This document shows positions 1 through 12,647 of a DNA stretch of 64,000 nt, piece by piece. Numbering within the stretch: position 1 is the stretch's first letter; each line of letters begins with the position of its first letter. Origin of the DNA: Polynucleobacter necessarius (lineage in GTDB: Bacteria; Pseudomonadota; Gammaproteobacteria; Burkholderiales; Burkholderiaceae). Under the pieces are notes generated by a model, which did not search any database, was not told where the DNA came from, and saw nothing but the letters and a program-made list of their open reading frames with translations. Made by a program: the position numbers and the translations under genes. The stretch is from contig NZ_LT606948.1 in assembly GCF_900095185.1 (NCBI RefSeq), positions 372,001-436,000 of the forward strand. Reading direction: 5' to 3'.

Positions 1-688
1 ACCAGGATGGCCAGGTGTATTACTTCATGAAGCAATTGGGCATGGTCTAGAAGGTGACTTTAACCGCAAAGATTCCTCCGCATTTGCTGGGCGGATTGGT
101 CAACGTGTAGCAGCCAAAGGAGTAACTGTAGTTGACGATGGCACCTTATCTGGACGCAGAGGCTCTTTAAACATTGATGATGAAGGGACGCCAACTCAAT
201 GCACGACGCTAATTGAAGATGGAATCTTAAAAGGCTACATTCAAGATAGTCTCAATGCACGTCTCATGAATATGCCTCTTACTGGCAATGGTCGTCGCGA
301 GAGTTTTGCATCGCTGCCAATGCCACGCATGACTAATACCTACATGCTTGCTGGAAAGGATGATCCTCAAGAAATTGTTGCTAGCATTAAATGTGGTCTA
401 TATGCAGTGAATTTTGGCGGCGGCCAAGTCGACATTACTAGCGGAAAATTTGTCTTTTCTGCATCTGAAGCCTTCTGGGTAGAAAACGGCAAAATCCAGT
501 ATCCCGTTAAAGGCGCCACGATTATCGGTAGCGGACCAGAATCCTTAAAACAGGTTTCCATGATCGGGAATGACCTCAAACTAGATGGGGGCGTAGGGGT
601 TTGTGGCAAAGAGGGACAAAGCGTTCCGGTCGGGGTTGGGCAGCCTACCCTTAGGATTGATAGCCTCACTGTGGGTGGCACCGCCTAA
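1..688 (+). CDS. tldD: Metalloprotease TldD, C-terminal part (5' end outside window)
   Basis: The reading frame is open from base 2, runs off the left edge and ends at 688. TldD/PmbA proteins form a cytoplasmic zinc protease that unfolds and degrades peptides and matures some modified peptides. The metal-binding signature HEAIGH is visible at bases 26-43, followed by the conserved GLEGDFNRK stretch. Later comes the usual family C-terminus with a GNGRRES motif and a glycine-rich [10 protein letters not shown] region. About 228 codons are present, roughly the last half of a 480-residue family member. No break is seen. aroG starts 30 bases downstream on the same strand, so co-transcription is possible. 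Identification is firm; only the N-terminus is unseen. Confidence 0.93.
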   Translation, partial: PGWPGVLLHEAIGHGLEGDFNRKDSSAFAGRIGQRVAAKGVTVVDDGTLSGRRGSLNIDDEGTPTQCTTLIEDGILKGYIQDSLNARLMNMPLTGNGRRESFASLPMPRMTNTYMLAGKDDPQEIVASIKCGLYAVNFGGGQVDITSGKFVFSASEAFWVENGKIQYPVKGATIIGSGPESLKQVSMIGNDLKLDGGVGVCGKEGQSVPVGVGQPTLRIDSLTVGGTA

Positions 689-718
689 ATTTGCCCAATT
701 ACGGCTTAAAATAGCTGT

Positions 719-1843
719 ATGAGCCAACAAAATTCGAATCCCGCAAATTGGTACTCCGCAGTTGACAAGACTTCGGATGCTGACGATCAACGCATAGACA
801 ATATCTCTGTTCTGCCATCACCAAAGCATTTGATTCACTTTTTTCCAATCTCTGGAACTCCAACCGAAGCGCTAATCAGTAAAACACGTAAAAAAATCCG
901 TGACATTATTCATGGCAAAGATGATCGCTTGCTAGTCATCATCGGCCCTTGCTCGATTCATGATCCAAGAGCAGCATTGGAATATTGCCAACGCCTCATG
1001 GGTGAACGCGAGCGTTTTACTGGCGAATTAGAAATCGTGATGCGTGTTTATTTTGAAAAGCCACGCACTACTGTTGGTTGGAAGGGTTTGATCAATGACC
1101 CTTACTTAGATGAAAGCTATCGTATCGAAGAAGGCCTGCGCCTAGCCCGCCAAGTGCTAATGGAAATCAATCGACTAGGTATGCCTGCTGGTAGTGAATT
1201 CTTGGATGTGATTTCTCCACAATATATTGCCGATCTGATTTCTTGGGGTGCTATTGGCGCCCGCACAACCGAGAGTCAAGTTCACCGCGAACTTGCATCT
1301 GGTCTTTCGGCTCCAATCGGATTCAAAAATGGAACTGATGGCAATATCAAAATTGCTACCGCTGCAATTCAAGCAGCAGGTCGACCACACCACTTCTTAT
1401 CTGTACATAAGAATGGTCAAGTATCTGTCGTGGAAACCAAAGGTAATAAGGATTGTCACGTCATTTTGCGTGGCGGTAAAGAACCTAATTACGAGGCAAA
1501 ATTTGTACAGGCAGCCTGCTCAGAACTCGAAGCAGCCCAGCTTCCAGCTGGTTTGATGGTAGATCTATCTCATGCAAACTCCAGCAAAAAACACGAGCGT
1601 CAGATTGTTGTAGCAGATGATGTGGCACAACAAATTGAATCTGGTTCACGTCAAATTTTTGGTGTGATGATTGAAAGTCATCTGAATGACGGCGCTCAAA
1701 AATTCACACCCGGAAAAGATGATCCAAGCAAATTAGAATACGGTCGCAGTATTACTGATGCATGTATTAACTGGGATGACTCAGCGCAAGTATTAGAACG
1801 ACTCTCAACTGCTGTGAAAAAACGTAGAGCAAAAAAGAAATAA
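719..1843 (+). CDS. aroG: 3-deoxy-7-phosphoheptulonate synthase (DAHP synthase, class I)
   Basis: Condenses phosphoenolpyruvate and erythrose 4-phosphate, the first step of the shikimate pathway, in the cytoplasm. The 374-residue product is full length for the AroF/AroG/AroH type. GPCSIHD at residues 76-82 carries the metal-binding cysteine, the substrate loop YFEKPRTTVGWKGLINDP lies at 111-128, and conserved GARTTESQ and DLSHANSSK motifs follow. The C-terminus is lysine-rich. Which feedback type it is (Phe, Tyr or Trp sensitive) cannot be told from sequence alone. A strong terminator hairpin with a T run begins about 30 bases after the stop. The gene is intact beside a heavily decayed stretch, which suggests aromatic amino acid synthesis is still under selection. 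Confidence 0.95.
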   Translation: MSQQNSNPANWYSAVDKTSDADDQRIDNISVLPSPKHLIHFFPISGTPTEALISKTRKKIRDIIHGKDDRLLVIIGPCSIHDPRAALEYCQRLMGERERFTGELEIVMRVYFEKPRTTVGWKGLINDPYLDESYRIEEGLRLARQVLMEINRLGMPAGSEFLDVISPQYIADLISWGAIGARTTESQVHRELASGLSAPIGFKNGTDGNIKIATAAIQAAGRPHHFLSVHKNGQVSVVETKGNKDCHVILRGGKEPNYEAKFVQAACSELEAAQLPAGLMVDLSHANSSKKHERQIVVADDVAQQIESGSRQIFGVMIESHLNDGAQKFTPGKDDPSKLEYGRSITDACINWDDSAQVLERLSTAVKKRRAKKK

Positions 1844-1867
1844 TGTGGCAGTAATGTAAATAGCAAC

Positions 1868-2463
1868 TTAGCTTAAAGAGACTAAATTATTTGGTCTCTT
1901 TTTTTCGTGCTTCCACAACACGTCAGAGCCACCAGCTGCACGATTGAGAATGCGCGCAAGTGCAAAAAGAAGGTCTGACAAACGATTTACATAGTGGCGT
2001 GGTGAATCATATAAAGGCTCTTCCCAACCCAAACGCACAATCGAACGCTCCGCTCTTCTACAGACAGTTCGACAGACATGCGCTTGAGCTGCAGCCCGAG
2101 TTCCACCCGGCAAAATGAACTCTGTCAAAGGGGGTAGCTGCTGGTTATATGTCTCGAGCCAAACATCGAGCTGTGTAACGTGCTCTGGATTAAGTAACTT
2201 GTAAGTCGGGATGCAAAGTTCGCCCCCTAAGTCAAATAAATCATGCTGCACTTGCAAAAAAGCTCGTGCAATTCAATGGAAATACTCTCTGGGATCTCCT
2301 CAGTCATTAAAACCCCGATTTCAGAGTTCAGCTCATCCACATCACCCATGGCGCAAATCCGCAGGTGATTCTTCGCTACGCGAGTTCCGTCACCTAAGCC
2401 AGTCATGCCTGCATCACCAGTTCTAGTGGCGATTTTTGATAATCGATTTCCCATGAGCTTCAT
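1868..2463 (-). pseudogene. Cob(I)alamin adenosyltransferase, PduO type (frameshifted)
   Basis: The PduO-type enzyme transfers the adenosyl group of ATP to cob(I)alamin to make the B12 coenzyme. The N-terminal half (2463 to about 2260) shows the family start KIATRTGDAGMTGLGDG with RVAK and DVDELNS. The C-terminal half (from about 2257) continues in another frame with GGTRAAAQAHVCRTVCRRAER and NRLSDLLFALAR. The join is at an A6 run (2256-2261); seven A would restore ELFLQVQHDLFDLGGEL in one frame. No other stop interrupts the roughly 190 codons, so this is a single, probably recent lesion. Whether slippage restores some product is unknown. It converges on aroG. Confidence 0.85.
1875..1905 (+). 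terminator. Rho-independent terminator of aroG
   Basis: An 8-bp stem AAAGAGAC / GTCTCTTT with an 11-base loop is followed by a run of T on the plus strand. It lies about 30 bases after the aroG stop and overlaps the last codons of the converging cobalamin adenosyltransferase remnant. Confidence 0.75.
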
Positions 2464-2490
2464 TATAGGTAAATGGCTAAAATGATTACC

Positions 2491-3962
2491 ATGAATATGG
2501 TGACCCCCCGATTTAGCCGCGATTAACGCCCTTCAATCCAAATTGGTAGCGGCATTACGCCCAATACTCCCTGAATACGCTCCTTTATGGGAACCTGAAG
2601 ACACTATTCCCTATGAATGTAATGGCCCTGGCGGCGTATAGAAGGATGCCGTTGGCTGTTGCCCTTCCCGAGACTAAAAAACAAGTCGCCCAAATTTTAA
2701 AAATTTGTTATGCGATGCAAATTCTAGTAGTACCCCGTGGCTCAGGAACTGGATTATCCGGTGGAGCCATGCTCCTTTTGCACAAGGTCTAGTGTTGTCC
2801 TTGGCTAAGTTGAAGAAAATTATCAGCATTGATCCATTTACTCGTACTGCAGTTGTACAACCTGGCGTTCGCAATCTTACAATATCAGAAGCAGTTGCTT
2901 ATATTGGTCTGTACTACGCACCAGATCTATCCTCCCAAATATTCTGGGGGCGTACATTGCCGTAAATATGGTCTCACCTTACATAACGTTCTTCGAGTAC
3001 GAGCAATACTCATGAATGGTGAGATCGTAGAATTTGGTGGTTTAGCGCCAGATGATGCCCCTGGCCTAGATTTAATTGCCGTCATGATGGGCAGCGAAGG
3101 CATGTTGGCCGTGGTCACGGAAGTCACTGTCAAGTTAGAGCGGCCAAACCAAAGCTTGCGCGCGTCATCATGGCGAACTTTAATGACATTGAAAAAGGTG
3201 GAAATGCAGTTGCTGCCATCATTGCCGCCGGAATTATTCCCGCCGGCTTAGAGAGGATGGATAAAGCGACTACTCGTGCCGTGGAAGAATTTGTTCACGC
3301 AGGCTGTAACTTAGAGGCGGAGGCTATTTTGCTTTGCGAATCTGATGGCACACCAGAAGAAGTTGCAGAAGAGATAGAGCGAATGACTCAAGTCCTAGAA
3401 GATGCTGGTGCAAGTGGCATGCGGATATCGAAAGATGAAGACGAACGCCTAAAGTTTTGGAGCGGACGTAAGAATGCCTGTCCTGTTGCTGGGCGATTAG
3501 CGGCTTATTACTACTGCATGGATGGCACTATTCCTCCGCACTACATATTGCTACGTTATTGAAGCGCATCCCAGGCATGGAAAAGAAGTATGGTCTCGGA
3601 TGCTTAAATGTATTTCATGCAGATGATGGCAATATGCATCCCCTAATTTTGTTTAATGGCGCCGATCAAGATGAGTGGCATCGCGCTGAAGAGTTCGGTG
3701 CTAAAATTTTAGAGGCTACTGTGTAGTGCTTGGTGGCACCATCACAGGCGAACATGGTGTTGGTATCGAAAAAATTAACTCTATGTGCGTTCAATTTGGT
3801 GAGGGTGAACGTGAATCCTTCTGGGGTGTAAAGAGCGCCTTTGATCCAGAGAAATGACTGAATCCAAACAAAGCAATTCCCACTTTGAATCGCTGCGCCG
3901 AATACGGTCGCATGCGAATTAGCGGCGGTCAATTGCCTCACCCAGAATTGAAACGCTTCTAA
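2491..3962 (+). pseudogene. glcD: Glycolate oxidase FAD-linked subunit GlcD (heavily decayed)
   Basis: GlcD is the FAD-binding catalytic subunit of glycolate dehydrogenase. Fragments in all three frames align in order: PEYAPLWEPEDTIPYEC, PRGSGTGLSGGAM (the FAD-binding PP loop), KKIISIDPFTRTAVVQPG, VMMGSEGMLAVVTEV, WSGRKNA, then GGTITGEHGVGIEK and DPEK-stop-LNPNK near the end. There are frameshifts near 2505 (C6 run), 2630 (extra C) and 2775. A small deletion near 2945 removes the residues between SSQI and SGGVHC. Further shifts lie near 3145, 3535 and 3720, and an in-frame TGA at about 3855. At least seven lesions make this an old pseudogene. It is the first gene of a glcD-glcE-glcF operon, all of it ruined. 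Confidence 0.92.
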
Positions 3963-4093
3963 TGAGCCATTCCGATTTACAAATCAGCAAACTTCCGTGA
4001 AAAAATTCTGAAAAGCCCTTGAGGCAGTTCAAGAGCAGCTAAGATCCGCCTTTGATCCCGCTTGGCGTATTTGCCACTAAACGTCTTCCATAA
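3962..4093 (+). pseudogene. glcE: Glycolate oxidase subunit GlcE, ends only (internal deletion)
   Basis: An ATG overlaps the glcD stop (TAATG), as expected for the glcD-glcE junction. The first codons read MSHSDLQISKL. Within about 130 bases the sequence reaches a stretch readable as a GlcE-like C-terminus (SAFDP then GVFATKRLP, in two frames) just before glcF. GlcE is normally around 350 residues, so roughly 1 kb is missing and only the two ends remain, with extra stops. This is inference from position and short matches; the remnant alone would be hard to identify by homology search. Confidence 0.6.
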
Positions 4094-4100
4094 GTTTTCT

Positions 4101-5380
4101 ATGCAAACTCAACTCGCCCCTCAATTTGCCAACAGACCGGAAGGTATCGAGGCCACCCGCATTCTGGGCAAATGTGTTCACTGTGGTTTTTGTACTGCCA
4201 CCTGCCCCACCTATCAACTGCTAGGTGATGAATTAGATGGTCCACGTGGGCGCATCTATCTCATCAAACAAATTGCTGAAGACCAGGCACCAACAAGAAA
4301 AACTCGTCTTCATTTAGACCGCTGCTTAACCTGTCGTAACTGCGAAAGCACCTGCCCTAGCGGTGTACAGTACGGTAACTTAGTCGATATTGGTCGTAAG
4401 TGGGCTGAAGAAAAGACTCCAGAGCGTCCGCTTTCTCAAAGACGAACCCGCTGGGCATTAAAAGAAGGTTTAACCAACCCTGCATTGTTTAATACTGCAA
4501 TGACATTGGGTCGCTTAGTCCGCCCATTAATGCCGAGTGGGACTCAGCGGAAAATCCCTTTGATAATAAATAAGGTTCTCGCAAGCTCTATGGATCCTCA
4601 TGCAAGACCTACTACCAGCCACAAACGTAAGATGGTCTTACTTGAGGGTTGCGTACAACCCGGCATGTTGCCGAATATTAATTCAGCAACAGCGCGCGTA
4701 CTCCATGCCTTAAAAATTCAACTCATTAGCACCGCAAGCGCAACATGTTGTGGAGCTCTTCGCTACTACCTCAATGATCAGGCTGGCGGACTCGAAAATG
4801 CCAAGCAAAATATTGATGCTTGGTTGCCCTTAGTCGAGAGCGATATTGAGGCCATTGTGATAACAGCCAGTGGCTGTGGTGTGATGGTAAAAGATTATGG
4901 TCATTTATTTGCAAATGACCCAGCTGACGCCGCCAAAGCCAAGAAAATCTCTGAGGTAACGAAAGACCTCTCAGAAAGCCTGCCATCCTTACAAAATGAA
5001 CTTGTACAGGTTCTTGGCACGGACCCAAAGCCGGGCGTGCTGTATCACCCGCCTTACACCCTACAACATGGTCAGCAAATACGAGGTAAGGTTGAAGGAC
5101 TGCTCTCCAGCATTCGTATTGGGGTGCGCTTATGTGTGCAGATAGTCATCTATGCTGCGGATCGGCTGGTACCTATTCCGTTACCCAGCCCGAGCTATCA
5201 GAACAACTTCGAAAACATAAATTAACCCATCTCAATGCTGCATGCGAAGAATCTGGTGCTGAGGTGATCGTTTCTGGAAATCTTGGTTGTATTTCTCATC
5301 TTCAGCAAGACAACAAACCTGTTGTTTACTGGATTAAGATCGTGGATCAATCGATCAGCAAATCCTCTCAAGTCGCATGA
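4101..5380 (+). pseudogene. glcF: Glycolate oxidase iron-sulfur subunit GlcF (frameshifted)
   Basis: GlcF carries electrons from GlcD through two [4Fe-4S] clusters. Both cluster motifs are intact near the N-terminus: CVHCGFCTATCPTY and CLTCRNCESTCPSG. Two cysteine-rich CCG-type domains follow, the first as CCGALRYYL and the second as HLCCGSAGTYS. The frame is open from the ATG at 4101 to about 5118, then shifts; the rest (CADSHLCCGSAGTYS to SSQVA) reads in a second frame to 5380, as if one base had been lost near 5130. It is much less damaged than glcD and glcE, but useless without them. Its stop overlaps the start codon of the next gene. Confidence 0.9.
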
Positions 5381-6102
5381 ATTCAATAGTTGTTAATTTA
5401 GCGCAAGTCAGGCAACGAATTCAGCCTGCAGCTCTAGCAGCAAATCGCGAGCCCGAAGACATTGAGCTTTTAGCAGTTAGTAAAACATTTCCAGCTTCAG
5501 CAATCGAGAAGGCGATGCATGCAGGCCAATCGGCTTTTGGTGAAAACTATGTTCAAGAGGCAGTTGAAAAAATTATTCAACTGACAAAGCTTCGTCCTTG
5601 GTTAGGATGGCACTTTATCGGACCTCTACAAAGTAATAAAACTCGTGAGGTTGCAGAGTATTTTGATTGGGTTCATAGCGTGGATCGTCTCAAAATTGCC
5701 CAACGCCTATCGGCTCAACGTGGTGAATTTCCAGACCTAGCACCATTACAAGTTTGCGTACAAATTAATGTTAGTGAAGAGGATACAAAAAGTGGTGTTT
5801 CCTTTGTTGAAGTTGAAGAGCTTTGCAATACTATTACTTCTTTGCCAAAGTTAGTTCTCAGAGGTTTAATGGCTATTCCGGCACCCAATCCAGATCCAAA
5901 TACTCAACGAAAGGCATTCGCGGCTGTACATGACTGTTTTAGGCAAATCCAAGCAAACCACTCTCATGACTTAGGATATCAATCCTTTGACACTCTCTCT
6001 ATGGGAATGTCGGACGATTTGGAAGCAGCTATTGCTGAGGGTAGCACTATGGTTCGCATAGGTACTGCTATTTTTGGGAAGCGCGATAAGATTAACAAAT
6101 GA
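5377..6102 (+). CDS. yggS: PLP homeostasis protein, YggS/PROSC family
   Basis: Small pyridoxal-phosphate-binding protein that buffers free PLP in the cytoplasm; no enzymatic activity is established for the family. The 241-residue product is full length. Lys36 in LLAVSKTFP is the expected Schiff-base lysine, with GENYVQEA, WHFIGPLQSNK and the C-terminal phosphate-binding SMGMSDDLEAAI...MVRIGTAIFG. The ATG overlaps the glcF remnant's stop, and the gene's own stop overlaps the proC start by 4 bases. The yggS-proC pairing is common in proteobacteria. The gene survives although the operon upstream of it is dead, so it probably has its own promoter or relies on read-through. Confidence 0.93.
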   Translation: MNSIVVNLAQVRQRIQPAALAANREPEDIELLAVSKTFPASAIEKAMHAGQSAFGENYVQEAVEKIIQLTKLRPWLGWHFIGPLQSNKTREVAEYFDWVHSVDRLKIAQRLSAQRGEFPDLAPLQVCVQINVSEEDTKSGVSFVEVEELCNTITSLPKLVLRGLMAIPAPNPDPNTQRKAFAAVHDCFRQIQANHSHDLGYQSFDTLSMGMSDDLEAAIAEGSTMVRIGTAIFGKRDKINK

Positions 6103-6968
6103 GCATAAACAAAAACGCACAAAACAATAGCAACGCCCACATTACTTTTATTGGTGGTGGCAATATGGGGCGTGCTCTTATTAGTGGCTTATTAGCCAAC
6201 GGGTTTGAACCGCATCAAATCTCCGTAATTGAGGCGAATGCTATTACTGCCTTAAAACTATATGAAGATTTTGGAGTACAGGGTATTGGTGCATTAGAGC
6301 AAATCGCTTTCGATTTCTCCAAAAATAATGTAGTTGTGATGGCTATCAAACCACAAGACTTTAACGTGGTGGCAAAAGGACTGGCCTCTAAGTTAAAGCA
6401 TGCTAGTGGACCAGGTCCATTAATTTTCAGCATTGCTGCTGGAATTCGTTTGAAGGATATGAGTCGCTGGTTAGATCACACTCGTTGCGTTCGGGCTATG
6501 CCAAATACTCCTGCTCTCATAGGTAAAGGTATTACTGGATTATTTGCCGATGCCGCAGTCAATGAATCTGACCGCGCCCTAGCTGAAACGATTTGTAATG
6601 CGGTGGGGCAAGCAGTATGGGTGACTGAAGAAAAGCTTATGGATGCTGTAACAGCCGTTTCTGGTAGTGGTCCTGCCTATGTTTTTGCATTCTTAGAGGC
6701 CATGCAATCTGCTGGAGAGAAGCTGAGTTTAGATACCCAGACTGCACGAAAACTCGCTTATGCCACCCTTGAGGGTGCAACTCAACTAGCCCATCATTCT
6801 GAAGAGCATGCCGGTATTTTGCGTGAGAGAGCCACCTCGAAAGGTGGCACTACTGCGGCAGCCCTCGACGTCATGAAACAAAAAGGCTGGCACGAAATTC
6901 TAGAAAAAGCGATTAATGCCGCCAGTCAGCGTAGCAAAGCAATGGGAGATGAACTGGGTCAGAGTTAG
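6099..6968 (+). CDS. proC: Pyrroline-5-carboxylate reductase
   Basis: Reduces 1-pyrroline-5-carboxylate to proline with NAD(P)H, the last step of proline synthesis. The 289-residue product has the Rossmann motif GGGNMG at about residues 19-24, the conserved [20 protein letters not shown] and the catalytic-domain signature [12 protein letters not shown]. The C-terminal segment [14 protein letters not shown] closes the family pattern. ATGA overlap with yggS indicates translational coupling. The stop overlaps the stop of ubiA on the opposite strand, leaving no room for a separate terminator. Confidence 0.96.
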   Translation: MSINKNAQNNSNAHITFIGGGNMGRALISGLLANGFEPHQISVIEANAITALKLYEDFGVQGIGALEQIAFDFSKNNVVVMAIKPQDFNVVAKGLASKLKHASGPGPLIFSIAAGIRLKDMSRWLDHTRCVRAMPNTPALIGKGITGLFADAAVNESDRALAETICNAVGQAVWVTEEKLMDAVTAVSGSGPAYVFAFLEAMQSAGEKLSLDTQTARKLAYATLEGATQLAHHSEEHAGILRERATSKGGTTAAALDVMKQKGWHEILEKAINAASQRSKAMGDELGQS

Positions 6969-7828
6969 TTGAGGCTTAGACCTAGCACTATTCCTAGAAA
7001 TAAAAATCCACCTAACCAATTGTTGTGGCGAAATGTCTTGAAGCAGTCTTCTCTTTTGCGAGTGGATACAAGCTTCAAGTGATACATTGCACAAGCTAAT
7101 GCCGCAAACCAGCCCACCAGATAGTAGTTACTCAAGCTAGCCAATTGGGCAACCCATATTTGACTTATAAACAATACTCCATAGCTCATTGCAATGGCGA
7201 TGACATCGTACTGACCAAAAGTAATTGCAGAAGTTCTCAGACCTAAACGTATGTCGTCCTCTCGATCTACCATTGCATAGGCAGTGTCATAGGCAATTGC
7301 CCAAAAGATATTTCCTACGAATAAGATCCATGCCTCTATGGGAATGAAATCTAAAATCGCCGCATATGCCATTGGAATTCCAAAACCAAATGCCATGCCC
7401 AATACCGCTTGAGGCATAGCAAAAAAGCGCTTGGTAAAAGGATATATACACGCAACTAGAAGGGCTAACACCGACAGCTGCTTAGTAAATATGTTCAGAG
7501 GTTGAATTAAAAGAAAAGCCAATACAGCTAATACACCAACTACTGCCACAGCTTCCATCCCGGAAATCTTCCCACTCGTGACTGGACGACTTTGAGTTCG
7601 CTGCACATGACGGTCAAAGTCACGGTCTGCATAGTCGTTGATAGCGCAACCTGCACTACGCATCAAAAATGTTCCTATGGTAAAGATCAACAATATTGAT
7701 AAATCGGGGACACCACTACTTGCAAGCCAAATCGCCCAGAGTGTAGGCCATAGCAATAAGAGCGTACCAATAGGCTTATCCAACCTAATGAGGTCACTGT
7801 ATGAGATGAAACGCTCTCTGAGATTCAT
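6965..7828 (-). CDS. ubiA: 4-hydroxybenzoate polyprenyltransferase
   Basis: Integral membrane prenyltransferase that attaches the polyprenyl tail to 4-hydroxybenzoate in ubiquinone synthesis. The 287-residue protein is full length with about eight hydrophobic helices. The first aspartate-rich motif NDYADRDFD lies at residues 64-72 followed by HVQRTQSRP; the second, [13 protein letters not shown], lies about two thirds along. It starts 10 bases after the recG stop, so the two may form an operon recG-ubiA. Its retention implies aerobic, ubiquinone-based respiration. Confidence 0.96.
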   Translation of the reverse strand: MNLRERFISYSDLIRLDKPIGTLLLLWPTLWAIWLASSGVPDLSILLIFTIGTFLMRSAGCAINDYADRDFDRHVQRTQSRPVTSGKISGMEAVAVVGVLAVLAFLLIQPLNIFTKQLSVLALLVACIYPFTKRFFAMPQAVLGMAFGFGIPMAYAAILDFIPIEAWILFVGNIFWAIAYDTAYAMVDREDDIRLGLRTSAITFGQYDVIAIAMSYGVLFISQIWVAQLASLSNYYLVGWFAALACAMYHLKLVSTRKREDCFKTFRHNNWLGGFLFLGIVLGLSLN

Positions 7829-7838
7829 GCGGTAATTA

Positions 7839-9929
7839 TCAAGCCTTTAGAAATTCTGCGCGAGATCCTAACCAGCGCTCAAGATGTCTTTCCACCAAAG
7901 CAGTATGATCTTTTAGTAAGCGTTCAGCCGCCTGTTGTGCCAATTCAATTAACCAAGCATCCCGTTGCAAATCCACAAAGCGCAACATTGCATCACCTGA
8001 TTGCTTTGCACCCAAAAGCTCGCCAGGGCCTCGAAGGGATAAATCTCGTTCCGCAATGACAAAGCCATCTGATGTCTCACGTAAGGTTTGTAAACGTTCC
8101 TTGGCAGCCACAGAGAGAGGTTCAGCATACATCAAGATACAGACGGAATCTGCAGAGCCTCGACCCACACGACCACGAAGTTGATGGATCTGAGCATAAC
8201 CAAAGCGCTCAGCATGCTCAATCACCATCAATGTAGCATTAGGCACATCTACACCCACCTCAATCACAGTAGTAGCCACTAAGAGTTGGATCTCGTTTGC
8301 CTTGAAGGCAGCCATTACAGCCGCTTTCTCATCTGCTTTTAATCTACCATGGACCAAGCCCATCTTAAATTCAGGCAAAGCTTGCCTCAGTTGCTCGAAA
8401 CTGTCCACGGCAGTCTGTAATTGGATAGCTTCCGACTCTTCAATAAGAGGACAAACCCAGTATGCTTGCAGCCCCCTCGAGAGCCAACTTTGCAAACCAC
8501 TGATAACTTCCTCACGACGACTTGCTTTAACCACTTTAGTAGAAATTGGTTTTCGGCCCGGAGGCAATGCATCAATAATGGAAACCTCGAGATCAGCGTA
8601 GTAAGTCATTGCTAAGGTGCGTGGAATCGGGGTTGCTGTCATCATGAGTTGATGACAGTAAAACAATTCTGAGCCAACCCGCTGCTGCATTTCTAAACGC
8701 TGCCTGACGCCAAAGCGATGCTGCTCATCAATCACTGCCAATCCAAGTTTTGCAAAACTGACATTCTCCTGAATAAGAGCATGGGTACCTACAATCAGTT
8801 GAGCTTGGCCACTTTCGATGACTTCCTGTGCAAGTTTTTTATTTTTCGCTTTTAAGCTGCCAGACAACCATGCAATCTGAACTCCTAATGGCTCAAACCA
8901 TTCCTTCATTTTGAGGTAGTGTTGTTCAGCCAAAATCTCCGTAGGAGCCATGATAGCCGCTTGATAGCCATGATCCATAACCCTTGCTGCCGCAAGCGCT
9001 GCTATAACCGTTTTTCCGCTCCCCACATCACCTTGAAGCAGTCGGTTCATGGGAAAAGATTTTGAGAGATCATTGCTAATTTCTAAGCAAACACGCTCTT
9101 GTGCTTTGGTTAACTTGAACGGCAAGGCTTTAAGTAAGCCCTCCTCAAAACTTTCTTCCTGCCTTTTCTTATCCCGACTTCTGCCTTTATCTTTTATGAT
9201 GCTCGGTGCATGACGCTCGCGGCGGATAGCGAGTGCGCGCTTTAACGAAATCTGTTGGGCAAGTAATTCCTCAAACTGTACTCGTCTCCAAGCCGGATGA
9301 GTTCGCTCAAACAAAGATTGTGTATTAGCGTCAGCAGGTGGCTGATGTAAATAAGTAATTGCTGCTTGCAAATTTGGCCAATCATGACTTGGCAATAACT
9401 CGGCGAATAGTTTATTTGGCAAAAATTCTACCAAGCTCTCCTGCAAACTAGGATCTCTTAAGGCTTGAAAAACTGCTTTACGAATGACCGCTTGAGAGAC
9501 CCCAGCACTAGCTGGATAGACCGGTGTCAAACTGCTCGGCAACGGAGCGTCTGGCGTAACTGCTCGTACGGTTGGATGCACCATTTCTGGACCCTGAAAC
9601 CCCTCACGTACATCACCTCGTACGCGAATATTGACCCCCACCGCCATCTGCTTTTGCTGACTTGGATAAAAATTGAGAAAACGCAAGTTCAAGGTTTCGG
9701 TCTTGTCCTCAATGGTGACCACCATCTGTCTTCTAGGCCGAAATAAGACCTGATTACGTATGACTATCCCTTGGGTTTGGACTGTGGAAAATCGACCCTG
9801 CTGGATGGCCCCCTCAATAGTGAGCAGCTCGGTCTCGTCTTCGTAGCGTGCTGGCAGGTGCAAAGCAAGGGCCATAGGGCTATCTAAACCCATCTTTTGG
9901 AGTGTGCTTGGCGCTTGTTTGGTAGTCAT
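7839..9929 (-). CDS. recG: ATP-dependent DNA helicase RecG
   Basis: Branch-migrating helicase that processes stalled forks and Holliday junctions. The 696-residue protein has the N-terminal wedge domain (OB fold, about residues 40-130), Walker A GDVGSGKT at 300-307, the DEQH box at 401-404, TATPIPRT and the helicase C motif QLRGRVGRG. The start [18 protein letters not shown] gives a normal length. It is divergent from queA with only about 12-30 bases between starts, so the promoters must overlap the 5' coding ends. No damage is seen. Confidence 0.96.
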   Translation of the reverse strand: MTTKQAPSTLQKMGLDSPMALALHLPARYEDETELLTIEGAIQQGRFSTVQTQGIVIRNQVLFRPRRQMVVTIEDKTETLNLRFLNFYPSQQKQMAVGVNIRVRGDVREGFQGPEMVHPTVRAVTPDAPLPSSLTPVYPASAGVSQAVIRKAVFQALRDPSLQESLVEFLPNKLFAELLPSHDWPNLQAAITYLHQPPADANTQSLFERTHPAWRRVQFEELLAQQISLKRALAIRRERHAPSIIKDKGRSRDKKRQEESFEEGLLKALPFKLTKAQERVCLEISNDLSKSFPMNRLLQGDVGSGKTVIAALAAARVMDHGYQAAIMAPTEILAEQHYLKMKEWFEPLGVQIAWLSGSLKAKNKKLAQEVIESGQAQLIVGTHALIQENVSFAKLGLAVIDEQHRFGVRQRLEMQQRVGSELFYCHQLMMTATPIPRTLAMTYYADLEVSIIDALPPGRKPISTKVVKASRREEVISGLQSWLSRGLQAYWVCPLIEESEAIQLQTAVDSFEQLRQALPEFKMGLVHGRLKADEKAAVMAAFKANEIQLLVATTVIEVGVDVPNATLMVIEHAERFGYAQIHQLRGRVGRGSADSVCILMYAEPLSVAAKERLQTLRETSDGFVIAERDLSLRGPGELLGAKQSGDAMLRFVDLQRDAWLIELAQQAAERLLKDHTALVERHLERWLGSRAEFLKA

Positions 9930-9959
9930 CGTTAAAATCTAATGTCTGATGGTAATGCT

Positions 9960-12160
<2,201 letters not shown>

Positions 12161-12295
12161 TCAGCTCAAGGGAGCCAAAACCCCCTGCAAATCACCTCCA
12201 AAACCGCACACAGTTTAGAATTACGGGTGACGACCTTCAGTTAATAGGTCGAAAAATCTAAGCAATTTTTAATTGGTAATTAACGGAGGTTTTGT

Positions 12296-12622
12296 ATGTG
12301 GATTAGTAACGCTTTTGCCCAAGCTCCAGCAGCGGGCGCGGATTCCGGTGGCTTAATGAGCTTCCTCCCTTTGATCTTGATGTTTGCGGTTCTCTACTTC
12401 ATCATGATTCGCCCACAAATGAAGCGTCAAAAAGAAACTAAAGCAATGCTCGCATCTCTGGGAGTTGGCGATGAGGTGGTTACTGTTGGCGGCATCATGG
12501 GCAAAGTAACAGCATTAAAAGACCAAGTTGTTACTGTTGAAATTTCTGCAGGCACAGAAGTGCAAATGCAAAAAGGCGCTATTACGACAGTATTGCCAAA
12601 AGGCACTCTGAAGTCTGCTTAA
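12296..12622 (+). CDS. yajC: Sec translocon accessory protein YajC
   Basis: Small inner-membrane partner of SecDF. The 108-residue protein has one hydrophobic helix at about 18-38 (SFLPLILMFAVLYFIMI) followed by the family signature RPQMKRQKE and a basic, soluble C-terminal domain with VGDEVVTVGGIMGKV. A strong Shine-Dalgarno sequence (GGAGG) sits about eight bases before the ATG. A 135-base gap separates it from tgt and could hold a promoter; a weak 6-bp hairpin CGACCT/AGGTCG lies at about 12229-12249. Confidence 0.94.
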   Translation: MWISNAFAQAPAAGADSGGLMSFLPLILMFAVLYFIMIRPQMKRQKETKAMLASLGVGDEVVTVGGIMGKVTALKDQVVTVEISAGTEVQMQKGAITTVLPKGTLKSA

Positions 12623-12647
12623 TTTGTGTGCTTAAAAATATCTTTAT

